DNA from: Saprospiraceae bacterium
GTDB taxonomy: Bacteria; Bacteroidota; Bacteroidia; Bacteroidales; JAIPBB01
NCBI GenBank assembly: GCA_021739805.1
Contig: JAIPBB010000181.1
Coordinates: 1 to 10,933 of the forward strand
Length of the DNA: 10,933 bases
Direction of reading: 5' to 3'
Position numbers and translations under genes: made by a program. Positions 1 to 7,629 of the stretch are shown here, one piece after another (positions within the stretch are counted from its first letter, which is position 1; the number at the start of each line of letters is the position of its first letter). Under the pieces are notes generated by a model. The model saw nothing but the letters and a program-made list of their open reading frames with translations. It searched no databases and had not been told where the DNA came from.

Positions 1-133
1 AAATTTCAATAATAATCGGTTATAAAATTCCATAGCTAAAAATGTTGTTAATTCACTAAATTAGTGAAAAAGCAACTTGAAACGCTCTACATATCCTGAT
101 TTTATTAACATTTTGTAGTTAATAGACAGACTC
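1..133 (-). mobile_element. Probable terminal end of an insertion sequence (partial, runs off the window)
   Basis: On the minus strand the ATP-grasp reading frame stops matching its family and runs directly into GAGTCTGTC (minus-strand reading of 125-133). This resembles the terminal inverted repeats of several DDE-transposase insertion sequences. About 90 bases further in is an ATG (31-33) opening a frame that reads MEFYNRLLLKF to the window edge and could be the start of a transposase. A perfect 8-1-8 palindrome lies between them. Seen directly: the motif, the position of the ORF stop on it, and the open frame. Inferred: that this is an IS. The other end, the transposase and any target-site duplication are outside the window, so the family is not assigned. 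Confidence 0.45.
52..68. repeat. Perfect 8-1-8 inverted repeat (TTCACTAA / TTAGTGAA)
   Basis: TTCACTAA at 52-59 and its exact reverse complement TTAGTGAA at 61-68 flank a single base. The palindrome sits between the presumed IS terminus and the possible transposase start at 33. There it could form a weak hairpin in the transposase leader. It is AT-rich and short, so chance is possible, and no function is shown. Confidence 0.4.
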
Positions 134-951
134 TAATTAGCTATTTTACCTATTGCATTTAAAGATATTATACTTCCCCCGGAATGCCAATTATCAACTA
201 AAGAATTTTTTTCGCCTCTTCTTACCAAAGATTGTACAACTATAACTTTATTATCAATCACGGATCTGTACGTTACAACTCTTATTGAATTTATAGATGT
301 TTCATTCAATTTTGCCATATCACGAGATTGAATTAATCTTTCTTGTACAACAAAATTACTTTGAGCTTTAAATAACTGTTTTACTGTATAACCATTATTT
401 GTCGCATAAAAATTATGTGTATTCTCTTTATTAAAAAATAGAACCCCTTTTCCACCAGCTGAGTCGACTGACGCTTTTATAACAATACTTTCATTATTGA
501 TTTTCTTTACATAACTTTCTATATCATATATATGCTTATACTCTTTGTCATAAAACACTCCATTAATTCTTCGAAAAAGTACTTTTGGAAAGTAATGGGA
601 ATATTGTGATAGCCTATTTTCATATAAATTTTTATCAGAGTAGTAAGCATTATATCTTTCATCCGATAAAATACCTTTTATTTGAAATGCATAGAGATAA
701 TCAGAAACAAAATTTAGATCAATTTTATTATGGATAGTGGAATATACTTTGAAACTATCTAATGGTGCTTTTCTTGATATAGGAAACCATTTATTTCTAT
801 ATTCTTGTTCAAGTTCTTTATTAAAAAGAGATTTATTAATTGGATTGTTTTTCATCATTCTTCCTATAATTTTAGAATATGCTCTTTTATAATTTACTCT
901 TTTCATTTGCATAAGTCCAAATGTGATGATTTCATTTGCTTTATATTTCAT
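133..951 (-). pseudogene. Sugar-transfer-associated ATP-grasp protein, 3'-truncated
   Basis: The 272-residue product resembles the ATP-grasp family found beside glycosyltransferases in polysaccharide loci. Such proteins are presumed to ligate an acid to an amine or similar acceptor using ATP, but their substrates are mostly unknown. The nucleotide-binding core is visible: VIKASVDSAGGKGV at about 157-170, FVVQERLIQS at about 199-208, and SINSIRVVTY at about 219-228, then RRGEKNSLVDNWHSGG. Family members normally continue for some 70-90 residues with an HP motif and a terminal segment carrying metal-binding Glu and Asn. Here the protein ends at GKIAN and the TAG stop coincides with the IS-like end, so it is probably inactive. 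The ATG at 951 follows an A/T-rich leader. It lies 153 bases downstream of the preceding GT gene, so it may be transcribed separately. The alternative is a short but functional variant. Confidence 0.7.
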
Positions 952-1104
952 AAAAATTTATTATTAATCATATTGTAAAAAACTCCAGCTTTTTATAAAG
1001 TCTCTTTTCTCCCGCAAAACAAGTTATAACTTTGGCAAAAAATAATTCATATGTCTGTATTACTTTCCTTATTGTGTCAAAATTCCGTGACTACTATTAA
1101 ACAA

Positions 1105-2160
1105 TTAATAACCCAATTCTAAAATTTTTTCCCATACTTTTGTTGCTGAATTATATGAATAATTCATATTTACTCTTTTTATTGCTAATTTTGATATTCT
1201 TTCATACAGATTCTTGTCATTCAATAATCTTTTTGTAAAGTTATAATAATCATTTATGTTCTGGTAATCATTAACCAAAAACCCATTTACTTCATGTTCG
1301 ATAATATCTTCCATATCGCCAACATTTGAAGCTATACAAGGGATTCCACAAGACATAGCTTCAAGCACTGTCCTAGGTAATCCTTCGGATCTAGAAGTTA
1401 GGATAAATATTCTTGCTTTATTGTAAAATTCAACAATACTATCAACATATCCTATTATTGCTATATTTTCTTCTAAACCATATTCAGTTATCTTCTTTCT
1501 TATAACTTTTTCTTCAGGGCCTTTGCCGGCTATCGCCACTTTGACATTCGGAATATCCATTTTAATTAATTTAATAATTTCTACGAAATTAATTAGCGCT
1601 TTTTCTGGACTTAAACGTCCTAAACTGATAACATCAAATTCTTTTGGCATAGACTTATTTTGGATAAACTTGTCCACGTCTATTGCATTTGGGAGAATAA
1701 ATACTTTTTTTGAATTAATACCACAGGTTGTCAAAAATTTCTTAGATTTAGTGCCTGTAACAGTAATTGCATCTACTTTTCGATACATATAAAATATTGA
1801 TTTTCGCCTGATATAATTTCTTAACTGTACATCTACAGGATTTCCTATAACAGAAATAACAACAGGTACTCTTTTAATTTTTCCTACAAGAAATGCTAAA
1901 AGTCCATGAGGAATTTCATAGATTCCAATAGCTAATTTATGCTCTTCATTTACAATGAAGAGCATTTTAAAAAATTTACTTATTTGTGATACAATTCCAT
2001 TCTTGCGATTTATCGCACTATGATATGTTACTTTGTCACATGGTAAAGCATTCATATCTCTGAAAACATCTATCTTTTCAATATCGGCAATATCTGCAAT
2101 CGGTTTTATGAACCCATATGCACCAGCAGAATCAAGTTTGCAATTTAGGGAAACTTTCAT
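1105..2160 (-). CDS. GT4-family glycosyltransferase
   Basis: This is a 351-residue GT-B fold, retaining glycosyltransferase expected at the cytoplasmic face of the inner membrane. It would transfer a sugar from a nucleotide donor to the growing lipid-linked repeat unit. The N-terminal acceptor domain covers about residues 1-160. The C-terminal donor domain carries LPNAIDVDKF (156-165), SLGRLSPEKALI (179-190) with the phosphate-contacting Arg182 and Lys187, and VAIAGKGPEE (208-217). SRSEGLPRTVLEAMSCGIP (256-274) holds the classic E-X7-E pair (Glu259, Glu267). VNGFLV follows at 291-296. The length is typical, if slightly short at the N-terminus. The gene starts 11 bases after the GT2 stop, so the two are probably co-transcribed, and it ends the tight run of GT genes. 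Donor, acceptor and linkage cannot be read from the sequence. Confidence 0.9.
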   Translation of the reverse strand: MKVSLNCKLDSAGAYGFIKPIADIADIEKIDVFRDMNALPCDKVTYHSAINRKNGIVSQISKFFKMLFIVNEEHKLAIGIYEIPHGLLAFLVGKIKRVPVVISVIGNPVDVQLRNYIRRKSIFYMYRKVDAITVTGTKSKKFLTTCGINSKKVFILPNAIDVDKFIQNKSMPKEFDVISLGRLSPEKALINFVEIIKLIKMDIPNVKVAIAGKGPEEKVIRKKITEYGLEENIAIIGYVDSIVEFYNKARIFILTSRSEGLPRTVLEAMSCGIPCIASNVGDMEDIIEHEVNGFLVNDYQNINDYYNFTKRLLNDKNLYERISKLAIKRVNMNYSYNSATKVWEKILELGY

Positions 2161-2171
2161 ATCAATTTATC

Positions 2172-3146
2172 TTATTGCACTTTGTAGTATTTTAATTCTT
2201 TATTTTTGGGCAAAAACATAAATAATGCTATAAATAATGCTAATTCATAAATTGGAAAATAAATTATGTTAGTTAAGAATAAACGTAAATTCCGCTCCTT
2301 TCGCAATAAAGTTCTTGTTATGACGGCTCCCAAATATATAAACAACAATAGTAAATTATTAAAAATAATAGAAAAAAGAATCGACAATAGTAAAATAATG
2401 AAAGTATAATTACCTCTGAGAAAAATCTTCCATTCGTATTTGTTTAAAAAGTTTTCTCTCAAGAGAACGATACGATAAAGCTGATCACCCGAAAATAACA
2501 TTTTCCAAATTCTTGTTTTTTCAGTATAAGGAATTGTATGATGGATGGCCAATAATTCTTTCTTTCGATATAAAAAAATGCCATTTTTAGCTAGTCTGAG
2601 TGCAATATCTAAATCCTGGCTTCGTCTCATTTTTGTTTTCATTCCATTAACACTATCCCAAATATCACGTTTGATTAAAAATAAACCACCAGTTGTAAAT
2701 TTCTTTTCATCTATATAGTTTTCTGATAGAAATTCTTCTTTTGAAATCAAGCTACCATCACTGGAATAATTAAAGTTAATCCATTGCCCTGATACAAAAC
2801 TATATTTCAATCCATGCATTTCACTATAAACCATTGGTAAAAAATCAGATTGAATTTCCATATCGCCATCAATAAAAAACAATGTATCTCCAGTTGACTC
2901 TTTTGCACCGATATTCCTACCGATAGCAGCATTACATTGGCCAGATATTTGAAACAATTTTACTTCTTTAAACTGTTTTGCTCTGGTTATACTATTATCG
3001 GAAGATTTGGAGTCTACATAGATAACTTCCGACTCAGACAAATTATTTTCTTTAATAGTTTTAAAAACACTTTTCAAGCATTTTGTGAGTTTCCAACCTT
3101 CGTTACGTCCTATTATGATAAATGATAATTTACTTCTATTGTTCAC
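2172..3146 (-). CDS. GT2-family glycosyltransferase with C-terminal membrane segments
   Basis: This 324-residue protein has an N-terminal GT-A (GT2) catalytic domain and two hydrophobic C-terminal stretches. The domain begins LSFIIIGRNEG (7-17), followed by VIYVDSKSSDNS (41-52). The metal-binding DXD motif is in FFIDGDMEI (Asp93, Asp95). GGLFLIKRDIW (153-163) is followed by RRSQDLDIALRL (174-185), which matches the usual ED catalytic-base region. Hydrophobic segments at about 247-277 and 291-312 probably anchor it in the inner membrane. It would add one sugar of the repeat unit. The start codon is GTG (3144-3146). The same frame is closed upstream by the preceding gene's TAA at 3159-3161 and contains no ATG between, so GTG is the supported start. 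Spacing is 12 bases to the gene before and 11 to the gene after, indicating operon membership. Confidence 0.9.
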   Translation of the reverse strand: MNNRSKLSFIIIGRNEGWKLTKCLKSVFKTIKENNLSESEVIYVDSKSSDNSITRAKQFKEVKLFQISGQCNAAIGRNIGAKESTGDTLFFIDGDMEIQSDFLPMVYSEMHGLKYSFVSGQWINFNYSSDGSLISKEEFLSENYIDEKKFTTGGLFLIKRDIWDSVNGMKTKMRRSQDLDIALRLAKNGIFLYRKKELLAIHHTIPYTEKTRIWKMLFSGDQLYRIVLLRENFLNKYEWKIFLRGNYTFIILLLSILFSIIFNNLLLLFIYLGAVITRTLLRKERNLRLFLTNIIYFPIYELALFIALFMFLPKNKELKYYKVQ

Positions 3147-3158
3147 TTCACATTTGTT

Positions 3159-4391
3159 TTAGTTGAAATTCAAAGAAGAATTTGACTTCACAATTTTCTC
3201 ATTTAACAGAACATCAAAAATCTTTTTATTTTTCACAACATTGTGCCTTTCTTTTACTAAGGACATAGATCTTTGAGAATAATTCCTTTGTTTGTCAATA
3301 TCTTTAAGAAATTCAAGTAGTTTATCTTTTACTGAATTTTTTTTATTTGTAGTAATAATATAACCCCATTCATATTTTTTCCCATATTGAGCTAAAGCAG
3401 TTTGCAAGGGTGCATATACAATAATTGGAACGCCACTTGCCATATATTCTGATGTTTTAGTAGGCATTGATAGATTAACATAACTCATTTTTTTTTCAAA
3501 AGATAACGGTAAAAACAGAAAATCTGCTTTTGAAATTGTAGCAGGTAATTCCTCTTGTGTTACATAATTATAAATCTCTACAAAATCATATGAACTTACT
3601 TTTTGTTTCGTCACTATAGAGTCAAATTTCGCATATAACTTAAATTTAACATCAAATATCGTCCCATTAAGCTCTCTAATTACCTCGCAAAATTCAATTA
3701 TAGGCTTTGCCGTTGATTCAACAGCTCCTGAATAAATAATCGTTACGTTTTTTTTACTTTTAATATTCTTCTTTTGAAAAGGTATCCATTTCTCAATATC
3801 TACAGGGTTATGAAAAGCAACAAACTGTTCTCCGTATCTTTGCTGATATTCCTGAGCCATCAATACAGATATGCATAAGCGAATAGTTGATTTTTCAACA
3901 ATTTCTCTAAATGCTTTTCTGAATCTCAATTTATAAAAAAATCCTAAAACTCCTGGGAATTTTACATTAACTTTATCATCCAAAACATGAATGATAATTT
4001 TTGCTTTGATATGTTCTGCAATTTGAAAGACAAGATTTATTCCTTCCAGATTACTTGGAACAAAATAAATGTAGTCTGGATTAATTTTATCTAACCAATT
4101 TTTAGTATCATTATCCAATTTGAGTTTATTGAAAATTGCCTTTTGACCAATAATACTAACAATTTTTTTTCTTAAAAATGACTTTTTTGTTTTTTCGTCT
4201 TGCTTACTATTTGGTGTATTTCCGAACTGCATTTTTTTATTAAAAATATCAATATCGGAATTATTCGCATTTGTAGAGAGCAGAAATAACTTTTCAACAG
4301 TGATGTGGTCAACTAATTTTGCTATTGTAATACCTGCACTACTATCGTATCTAAAGTTTATATTAACAAAGAGAATTTTAGGATAACCCAT
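3159..4391 (-). CDS. GT-B (GT4-like) glycosyltransferase
   Basis: This 410-residue protein has a Rossmann-like N-terminus (KILFVNINFRYDSSAG, 5-20) and a donor-binding C-terminal half. Features of GT4-like enzymes are FHNPVDIEKW (193-202), VTIIYSGAVES (216-226), ADFLFLPL (289-296), and the donor-site loop LSMPTKTSEYMASGVPIIVY (307-326). That P-x-K-x-x-E-Y-M-A-x-G pattern is typical of divergent GT4-like enzymes of O-antigen clusters. The canonical E-X7-E pair is not clear, so the family call is by overall pattern. Residues 60-80 are Lys-rich and may contact the membrane. It lies 14 bases downstream of the Wzy-like gene and 12 upstream of the GT2 gene. This stretch is very AT-rich (10 G/C in 60 at 3301-3360). 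Its sugar specificity cannot be told. Confidence 0.82.
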   Translation of the reverse strand: MGYPKILFVNINFRYDSSAGITIAKLVDHITVEKLFLLSTNANNSDIDIFNKKMQFGNTPNSKQDEKTKKSFLRKKIVSIIGQKAIFNKLKLDNDTKNWLDKINPDYIYFVPSNLEGINLVFQIAEHIKAKIIIHVLDDKVNVKFPGVLGFFYKLRFRKAFREIVEKSTIRLCISVLMAQEYQQRYGEQFVAFHNPVDIEKWIPFQKKNIKSKKNVTIIYSGAVESTAKPIIEFCEVIRELNGTIFDVKFKLYAKFDSIVTKQKVSSYDFVEIYNYVTQEELPATISKADFLFLPLSFEKKMSYVNLSMPTKTSEYMASGVPIIVYAPLQTALAQYGKKYEWGYIITTNKKNSVKDKLLEFLKDIDKQRNYSQRSMSLVKERHNVVKNKKIFDVLLNEKIVKSNSSLNFN

Positions 4392-4405
4392 AATATTATT
4401 AAAAT

Positions 4406-5641
4406 CTAACTATTTTTTGATACTAAATGTTTATCGTGATAATATTTATCAAACACGAACACAAATATTAGTCCATAGAAGAACATCGTAAAATGAACTA
4501 ATGTCAACTGCGCCCATAAATATGTCAGCATTGCGAAAAATGATCCCCAATAACCGGTATTAATAGCAGTTCTATAAAACATTTTTGTTACAGAAAACCA
4601 AAAACCAAATAGAAATAATGACCCTACAATGCCATAGTATACCAAACTAGATAGATACCCCACATGAATTTGTGAACTACCTATTGCCTGGGAAGCCGCT
4701 TCAATTTCGTGTGTTAATCCTTCCCCATTACCAAGCATATAATATTTTGGAAAAAAGTACAAAAAATTCTCGATAGCCCTATACCTAGTAGTTTCTAAGA
4801 TGGAACCCTCAGCAAACAATCTTTCTTGGTACCATGCTTGAATATCATATCCAAGATTAGATATAGCGGTTAGTAGCGTAAAAAATAGTAACGCAAATAC
4901 GAAAACATATTTTGAAAGTTTTGCCAATTTTTTACCATAAATTACTAAAAACTGAATTGATAGCAATACAAAACTTATCATAATAAATCGTGTATTTGTT
5001 AAAAATGCACTAATACCTCCCAAAGCCAAAAAAAACATCGGAAATTTACCAGATCGGTAATGCATCATAGCTACTATAATAGATAATAAAGGAATAAATG
5101 TAAATCCATACGCTAAAGGCCTATAACCAAAAATAGAAACTCGCCGTAGTTCGTAAATATTTTCACTTAGTAAATCTGTATCAGCATAATTGAACAATAA
5201 AAAACCAGGCCGAAATACCTGTATTATCGAAACAATGGCAGCAACAACAACAGTAAACTTTATGACACCAATTGCTGTTTGAATAAATTTTTCACTAAAC
5301 TTTGTATTGTATATTATCAGAATTACAAAAAAAGAAGAAAGCTGCACATTGTTCACAATAATTTTTAAAAAGCCTCGTCTTTCAATATCTCCATTGAAAA
5401 AGGACCAAATAAGCTCGTATAGTATAAAAAATAGTAGGAAATATAACACTTTTGGTAACTTCAGCCTTAACCCATTTGCAATTCTGTGAAATATAAAGAA
5501 TACTCCATAAGCCCAGAATATTAATATATAATAAAATTCGATGCCATAAGGCAGATTTAAATTATTACCTAGTATAGCTAATACAGGAGTAAATAACATT
5601 GAAAGTAGCAGAAAGTACGTGGTTCTTCTAATAGATGTCAT
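4406..5641 (-). CDS. O-antigen polymerase / ligase-like membrane protein (Wzy-type)
   Basis: This 411-residue integral membrane protein has about 10-12 predicted membrane helices by eye, for example at 9-27, 35-54, 63-80, 97-110, 119-143 and 172-191. A larger hydrophilic, presumably periplasmic, loop lies at about 265-325. After it comes SSQIHVGYLSSLVYYGIVGS, which resembles the HN-x-x-L...G-I-x-G signature of the Wzy/WaaL/O-antigen ligase superfamily. Wzy joins repeat units on undecaprenyl diphosphate at the periplasmic face, whereas a ligase would move the finished chain to lipid A core. The position among glycosyltransferases, in a locus with a Wzx-type flippase, favours Wzy. Sequence conservation in this superfamily is low, so the polymerase-versus-ligase choice is contextual. 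The gene is 9 bases from the GT4 before it and 14 from the GT after it. Confidence 0.82.
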   Translation of the reverse strand: MTSIRRTTYFLLLSMLFTPVLAILGNNLNLPYGIEFYYILIFWAYGVFFIFHRIANGLRLKLPKVLYFLLFFILYELIWSFFNGDIERRGFLKIIVNNVQLSSFFVILIIYNTKFSEKFIQTAIGVIKFTVVVAAIVSIIQVFRPGFLLFNYADTDLLSENIYELRRVSIFGYRPLAYGFTFIPLLSIIVAMMHYRSGKFPMFFLALGGISAFLTNTRFIMISFVLLSIQFLVIYGKKLAKLSKYVFVFALLFFTLLTAISNLGYDIQAWYQERLFAEGSILETTRYRAIENFLYFFPKYYMLGNGEGLTHEIEAASQAIGSSQIHVGYLSSLVYYGIVGSLFLFGFWFSVTKMFYRTAINTGYWGSFFAMLTYLWAQLTLVHFTMFFYGLIFVFVFDKYYHDKHLVSKNS

Positions 5642-5650
5642 TAGTTCAAA

Positions 5651-6946
5651 TTATATTTTCGTTTTTGGTCGTTTACATTTTGCAATAATCGTCTCTAAAC
5701 TATTTTCATCTGTATTACTATAATAATTGACAGCCGAATTCATTGCGTTCAATTTGAATTTTTGCACTATATTATTATCTATATTTAGATAATATTGAAT
5801 TTTATCTTTTATTCCGTTAATATCGTTAACATCAATTAAAAATCCATTATATTCATGAATTATAAGCTCATTGGCAAATCCGGTTTTATATGAAATAACT
5901 GGAACTCCACATGATAATGACAATGGAATTGTTTCTGGGCCAACATCTGCATAAGAGGCAGAAACAAAAATGTCTGAGATTTTAAACAATATAGCTAACT
6001 CTTCTTTGGAAATAAATCCTAAATTAATTGTTTTTACATTAGGAGTAATAGGCAAATTTCCTTTCCCTGCTACAACCAGTACAATTCTTCTATTATTAAG
6101 TTCGCCTAGGAGATTAATAGCTTCAATAACATCTTTTATTCCCTTGCGCTCGTTAGACAGTGAAACAGCAGAAGCTGAAACAACAAAATCATCCAATCCG
6201 ATATCAAATCTTTGCCTTAATTCCTTAATTTCTAATTTATCCGGTTTGTAATATGATGGTTCTAACTCTAAAGGAAGCTTTACTTTTACAACATTCTTAT
6301 TCCGAAAAATTGCACTTTTTCTCATTGATTCACCAATCTCGTCTGCCCAGTAAACCCCAATGACATCCATCTTATCTGCATACTTAATTTTTGATTTAAG
6401 ATTAAACCATGATAAATCATGTTTGTAAGTCGAATTAATTGCAGGACATTTCCCACAGCTTTTTTGATATTCTATGCAATCATAAGAATAGTGACACAAA
6501 CCGGTAAAAGGAGCCATATCAGGAGATAGGATAAAAACAGTTGCATTTGCTTTTTTTTGTACATGATACAAATCGATATAGTTTATAAAGCCTTGCATAA
6601 AAAACATCAATATGACGTCAGGCGTAAATTCAGTTAATCTTAATACTTTTCTTGACCTTAATAAGGGAATAACCTGAATAAAAGTCTGAACATGATACTT
6701 TTCAACTTTCCTTATGAATGAAGGGAGCAGACGTTTAATTCTATTTTTAAATTTCCTTATAAAATTTTTAAACCTAGTATCCCTGTTATTATAATAAGAA
6801 ACTATTCCATCCTCTGGAAAATCATCATAAAACTTTGTAAGTAGCTTAACTTCATGTCCATTTTTCTGTAATTCATGTTTAATAAATACGGGTACTTTAC
6901 CTGCTGCTATATATGGGTTTGATGAACTAATTATAAGTAGTTTCAT
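5651..6946 (-). CDS. GT4-family glycosyltransferase with a Cys-rich insert
   Basis: This 431-residue GT-B enzyme begins MKLLIISSSNPYIAAGKVP. The N-terminal domain contains a four-cysteine block, GLCHYSYDC then CGKCP (Cys151, Cys157, Cys164, Cys167), preceded by DMAPFTG. This block characterises a GT4 subgroup common in Bacteroidota polysaccharide loci and could bind a metal. The donor domain has VSASAVSLSNERKGIKDVIE (256-275), VLVVAGKGNLP (289-299) and SASYADVGPETIPLSLSCG (329-347). At the usual E-X7-E positions the residues are Asp334 and Leu342, so the second Glu is absent. As I recall, relatives with the Cys block also lack it (DAGPMM-type loops), so this looks like a subgroup trait and not damage. 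It heads a tight five-gene run 125 bases after the acyltransferase, so a promoter in that gap is possible but none was identified. Confidence 0.88.
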   Translation of the reverse strand: MKLLIISSSNPYIAAGKVPVFIKHELQKNGHEVKLLTKFYDDFPEDGIVSYYNNRDTRFKNFIRKFKNRIKRLLPSFIRKVEKYHVQTFIQVIPLLRSRKVLRLTEFTPDVILMFFMQGFINYIDLYHVQKKANATVFILSPDMAPFTGLCHYSYDCIEYQKSCGKCPAINSTYKHDLSWFNLKSKIKYADKMDVIGVYWADEIGESMRKSAIFRNKNVVKVKLPLELEPSYYKPDKLEIKELRQRFDIGLDDFVVSASAVSLSNERKGIKDVIEAINLLGELNNRRIVLVVAGKGNLPITPNVKTINLGFISKEELAILFKISDIFVSASYADVGPETIPLSLSCGVPVISYKTGFANELIIHEYNGFLIDVNDINGIKDKIQYYLNIDNNIVQKFKLNAMNSAVNYYSNTDENSLETIIAKCKRPKTKI

Positions 6947-7071
6947 TTTGTATCGTATGCGGAGTTAATTTGCAAAACCTTAAATTAAGTAAAACCAAGC
7001 AATTTGTCTGCTAAGTATACACAAAAAAAAATGTAAGTGGTCATTTAAAAAATTTGTAAAGGCCTACCCTT

Positions 7072-7629
7072 TCATAGTATATTTTTGATGAAATTAAGAA
7101 GTGTTTTATTCCTTTGTTTTATAGCCTTTGCAGGAATACCTGTATACATATACCACTCGGCAAGACTTTTATTAACAAATGTAAATGCCCCAGTTACAAC
7201 ACCCTCTTCTATTACAACATCTGGCATTACTATAGTATTTGCTCCAAGCTGAACATATTTTCTTAAGATTACTTTTCCTCCCCATACATTAGTATATTCT
7301 TTGGGTACCATTGGATTAATTAAATAATTTCCAGAAAAATCATCGGATGCACTAAATATGATTGAATTAGGAGACAAACCACTAAAATCTTCAATAAATA
7401 TTCCATTAAGTCCATATAAAGCAGAAAAGGCTGAAATATGTATAAAGGATCCAAGGATAATTTTTCCTGATAAAATACAGAAATCATCTATTCTTACATT
7501 GTTTCCTATTTCCATTTTGTCTAGACCATAGAATTGAGCATTCCTGCTAATTTTACAATTACTACCTATTCTTTTAAAACCCTTATCCTTTAATTCCTCA
7601 TCTGTTAAAAATGAATTTATCTCTCTCAT
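7072..7629 (-). CDS. Left-handed beta-helix (hexapeptide) acyltransferase, probable sugar N-acetyltransferase
   Basis: This 185-residue protein has the imperfect hexapeptide repeats of a trimeric left-handed beta-helix acyltransferase. They run from IGSNCKISRNAQFYG (21-35), through IGNNVRIDDFCILSG (41-55) and FIHISAFSALYG (62-73), to VQLGANTIVMPDVVIEEGVV (126-145) and TGIPAKAI. His64 is a candidate catalytic base. Such enzymes transfer acetyl from acetyl-CoA. The gene overlaps the VioA-like aminotransferase by an ATGA (7626-7629), indicating translational coupling, so the likely substrate is the amino sugar made by that enzyme. It would then act as a VioB-like N-acetyltransferase. It has no PglD-like N-terminal Rossmann extension. 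Database names for relatives (galactoside or maltose O-acetyltransferase) would be generic. An O-acetyltransferase acting on the glycan remains possible. Confidence 0.85.
   Translation of the reverse strand: MREINSFLTDEELKDKGFKRIGSNCKISRNAQFYGLDKMEIGNNVRIDDFCILSGKIILGSFIHISAFSALYGLNGIFIEDFSGLSPNSIIFSASDDFSGNYLINPMVPKEYTNVWGGKVILRKYVQLGANTIVMPDVVIEEGVVTGAFTFVNKSLAEWYMYTGIPAKAIKQRNKTLLNFIKNIL

Noticed and set aside
1050..1090. TTGACA (minus-strand reading near 1075-1080) as a promoter -35 box before the ATP-grasp gene
   Set aside because: No good -10 hexamer at 16-18 bases and no Bacteroidota TAnnTTTG -7 box at the right distance, so it is not reported as a promoter.
5651..6946. GT4 with missing donor-site Glu as an inactive or decayed enzyme
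   Set aside because: The frame is intact, the length is full, and the same region appears altered in relatives with the Cys block, so a subgroup trait is more likely than decay.
6947..7071. Bacteroidota-type promoter (TTTG with TAnnTTTG) in the gap before the GT4 gene
   Set aside because: The best candidate pairs match only about 4 of 6 fixed bases in the -7 box, which is expected by chance in such AT-rich DNA.
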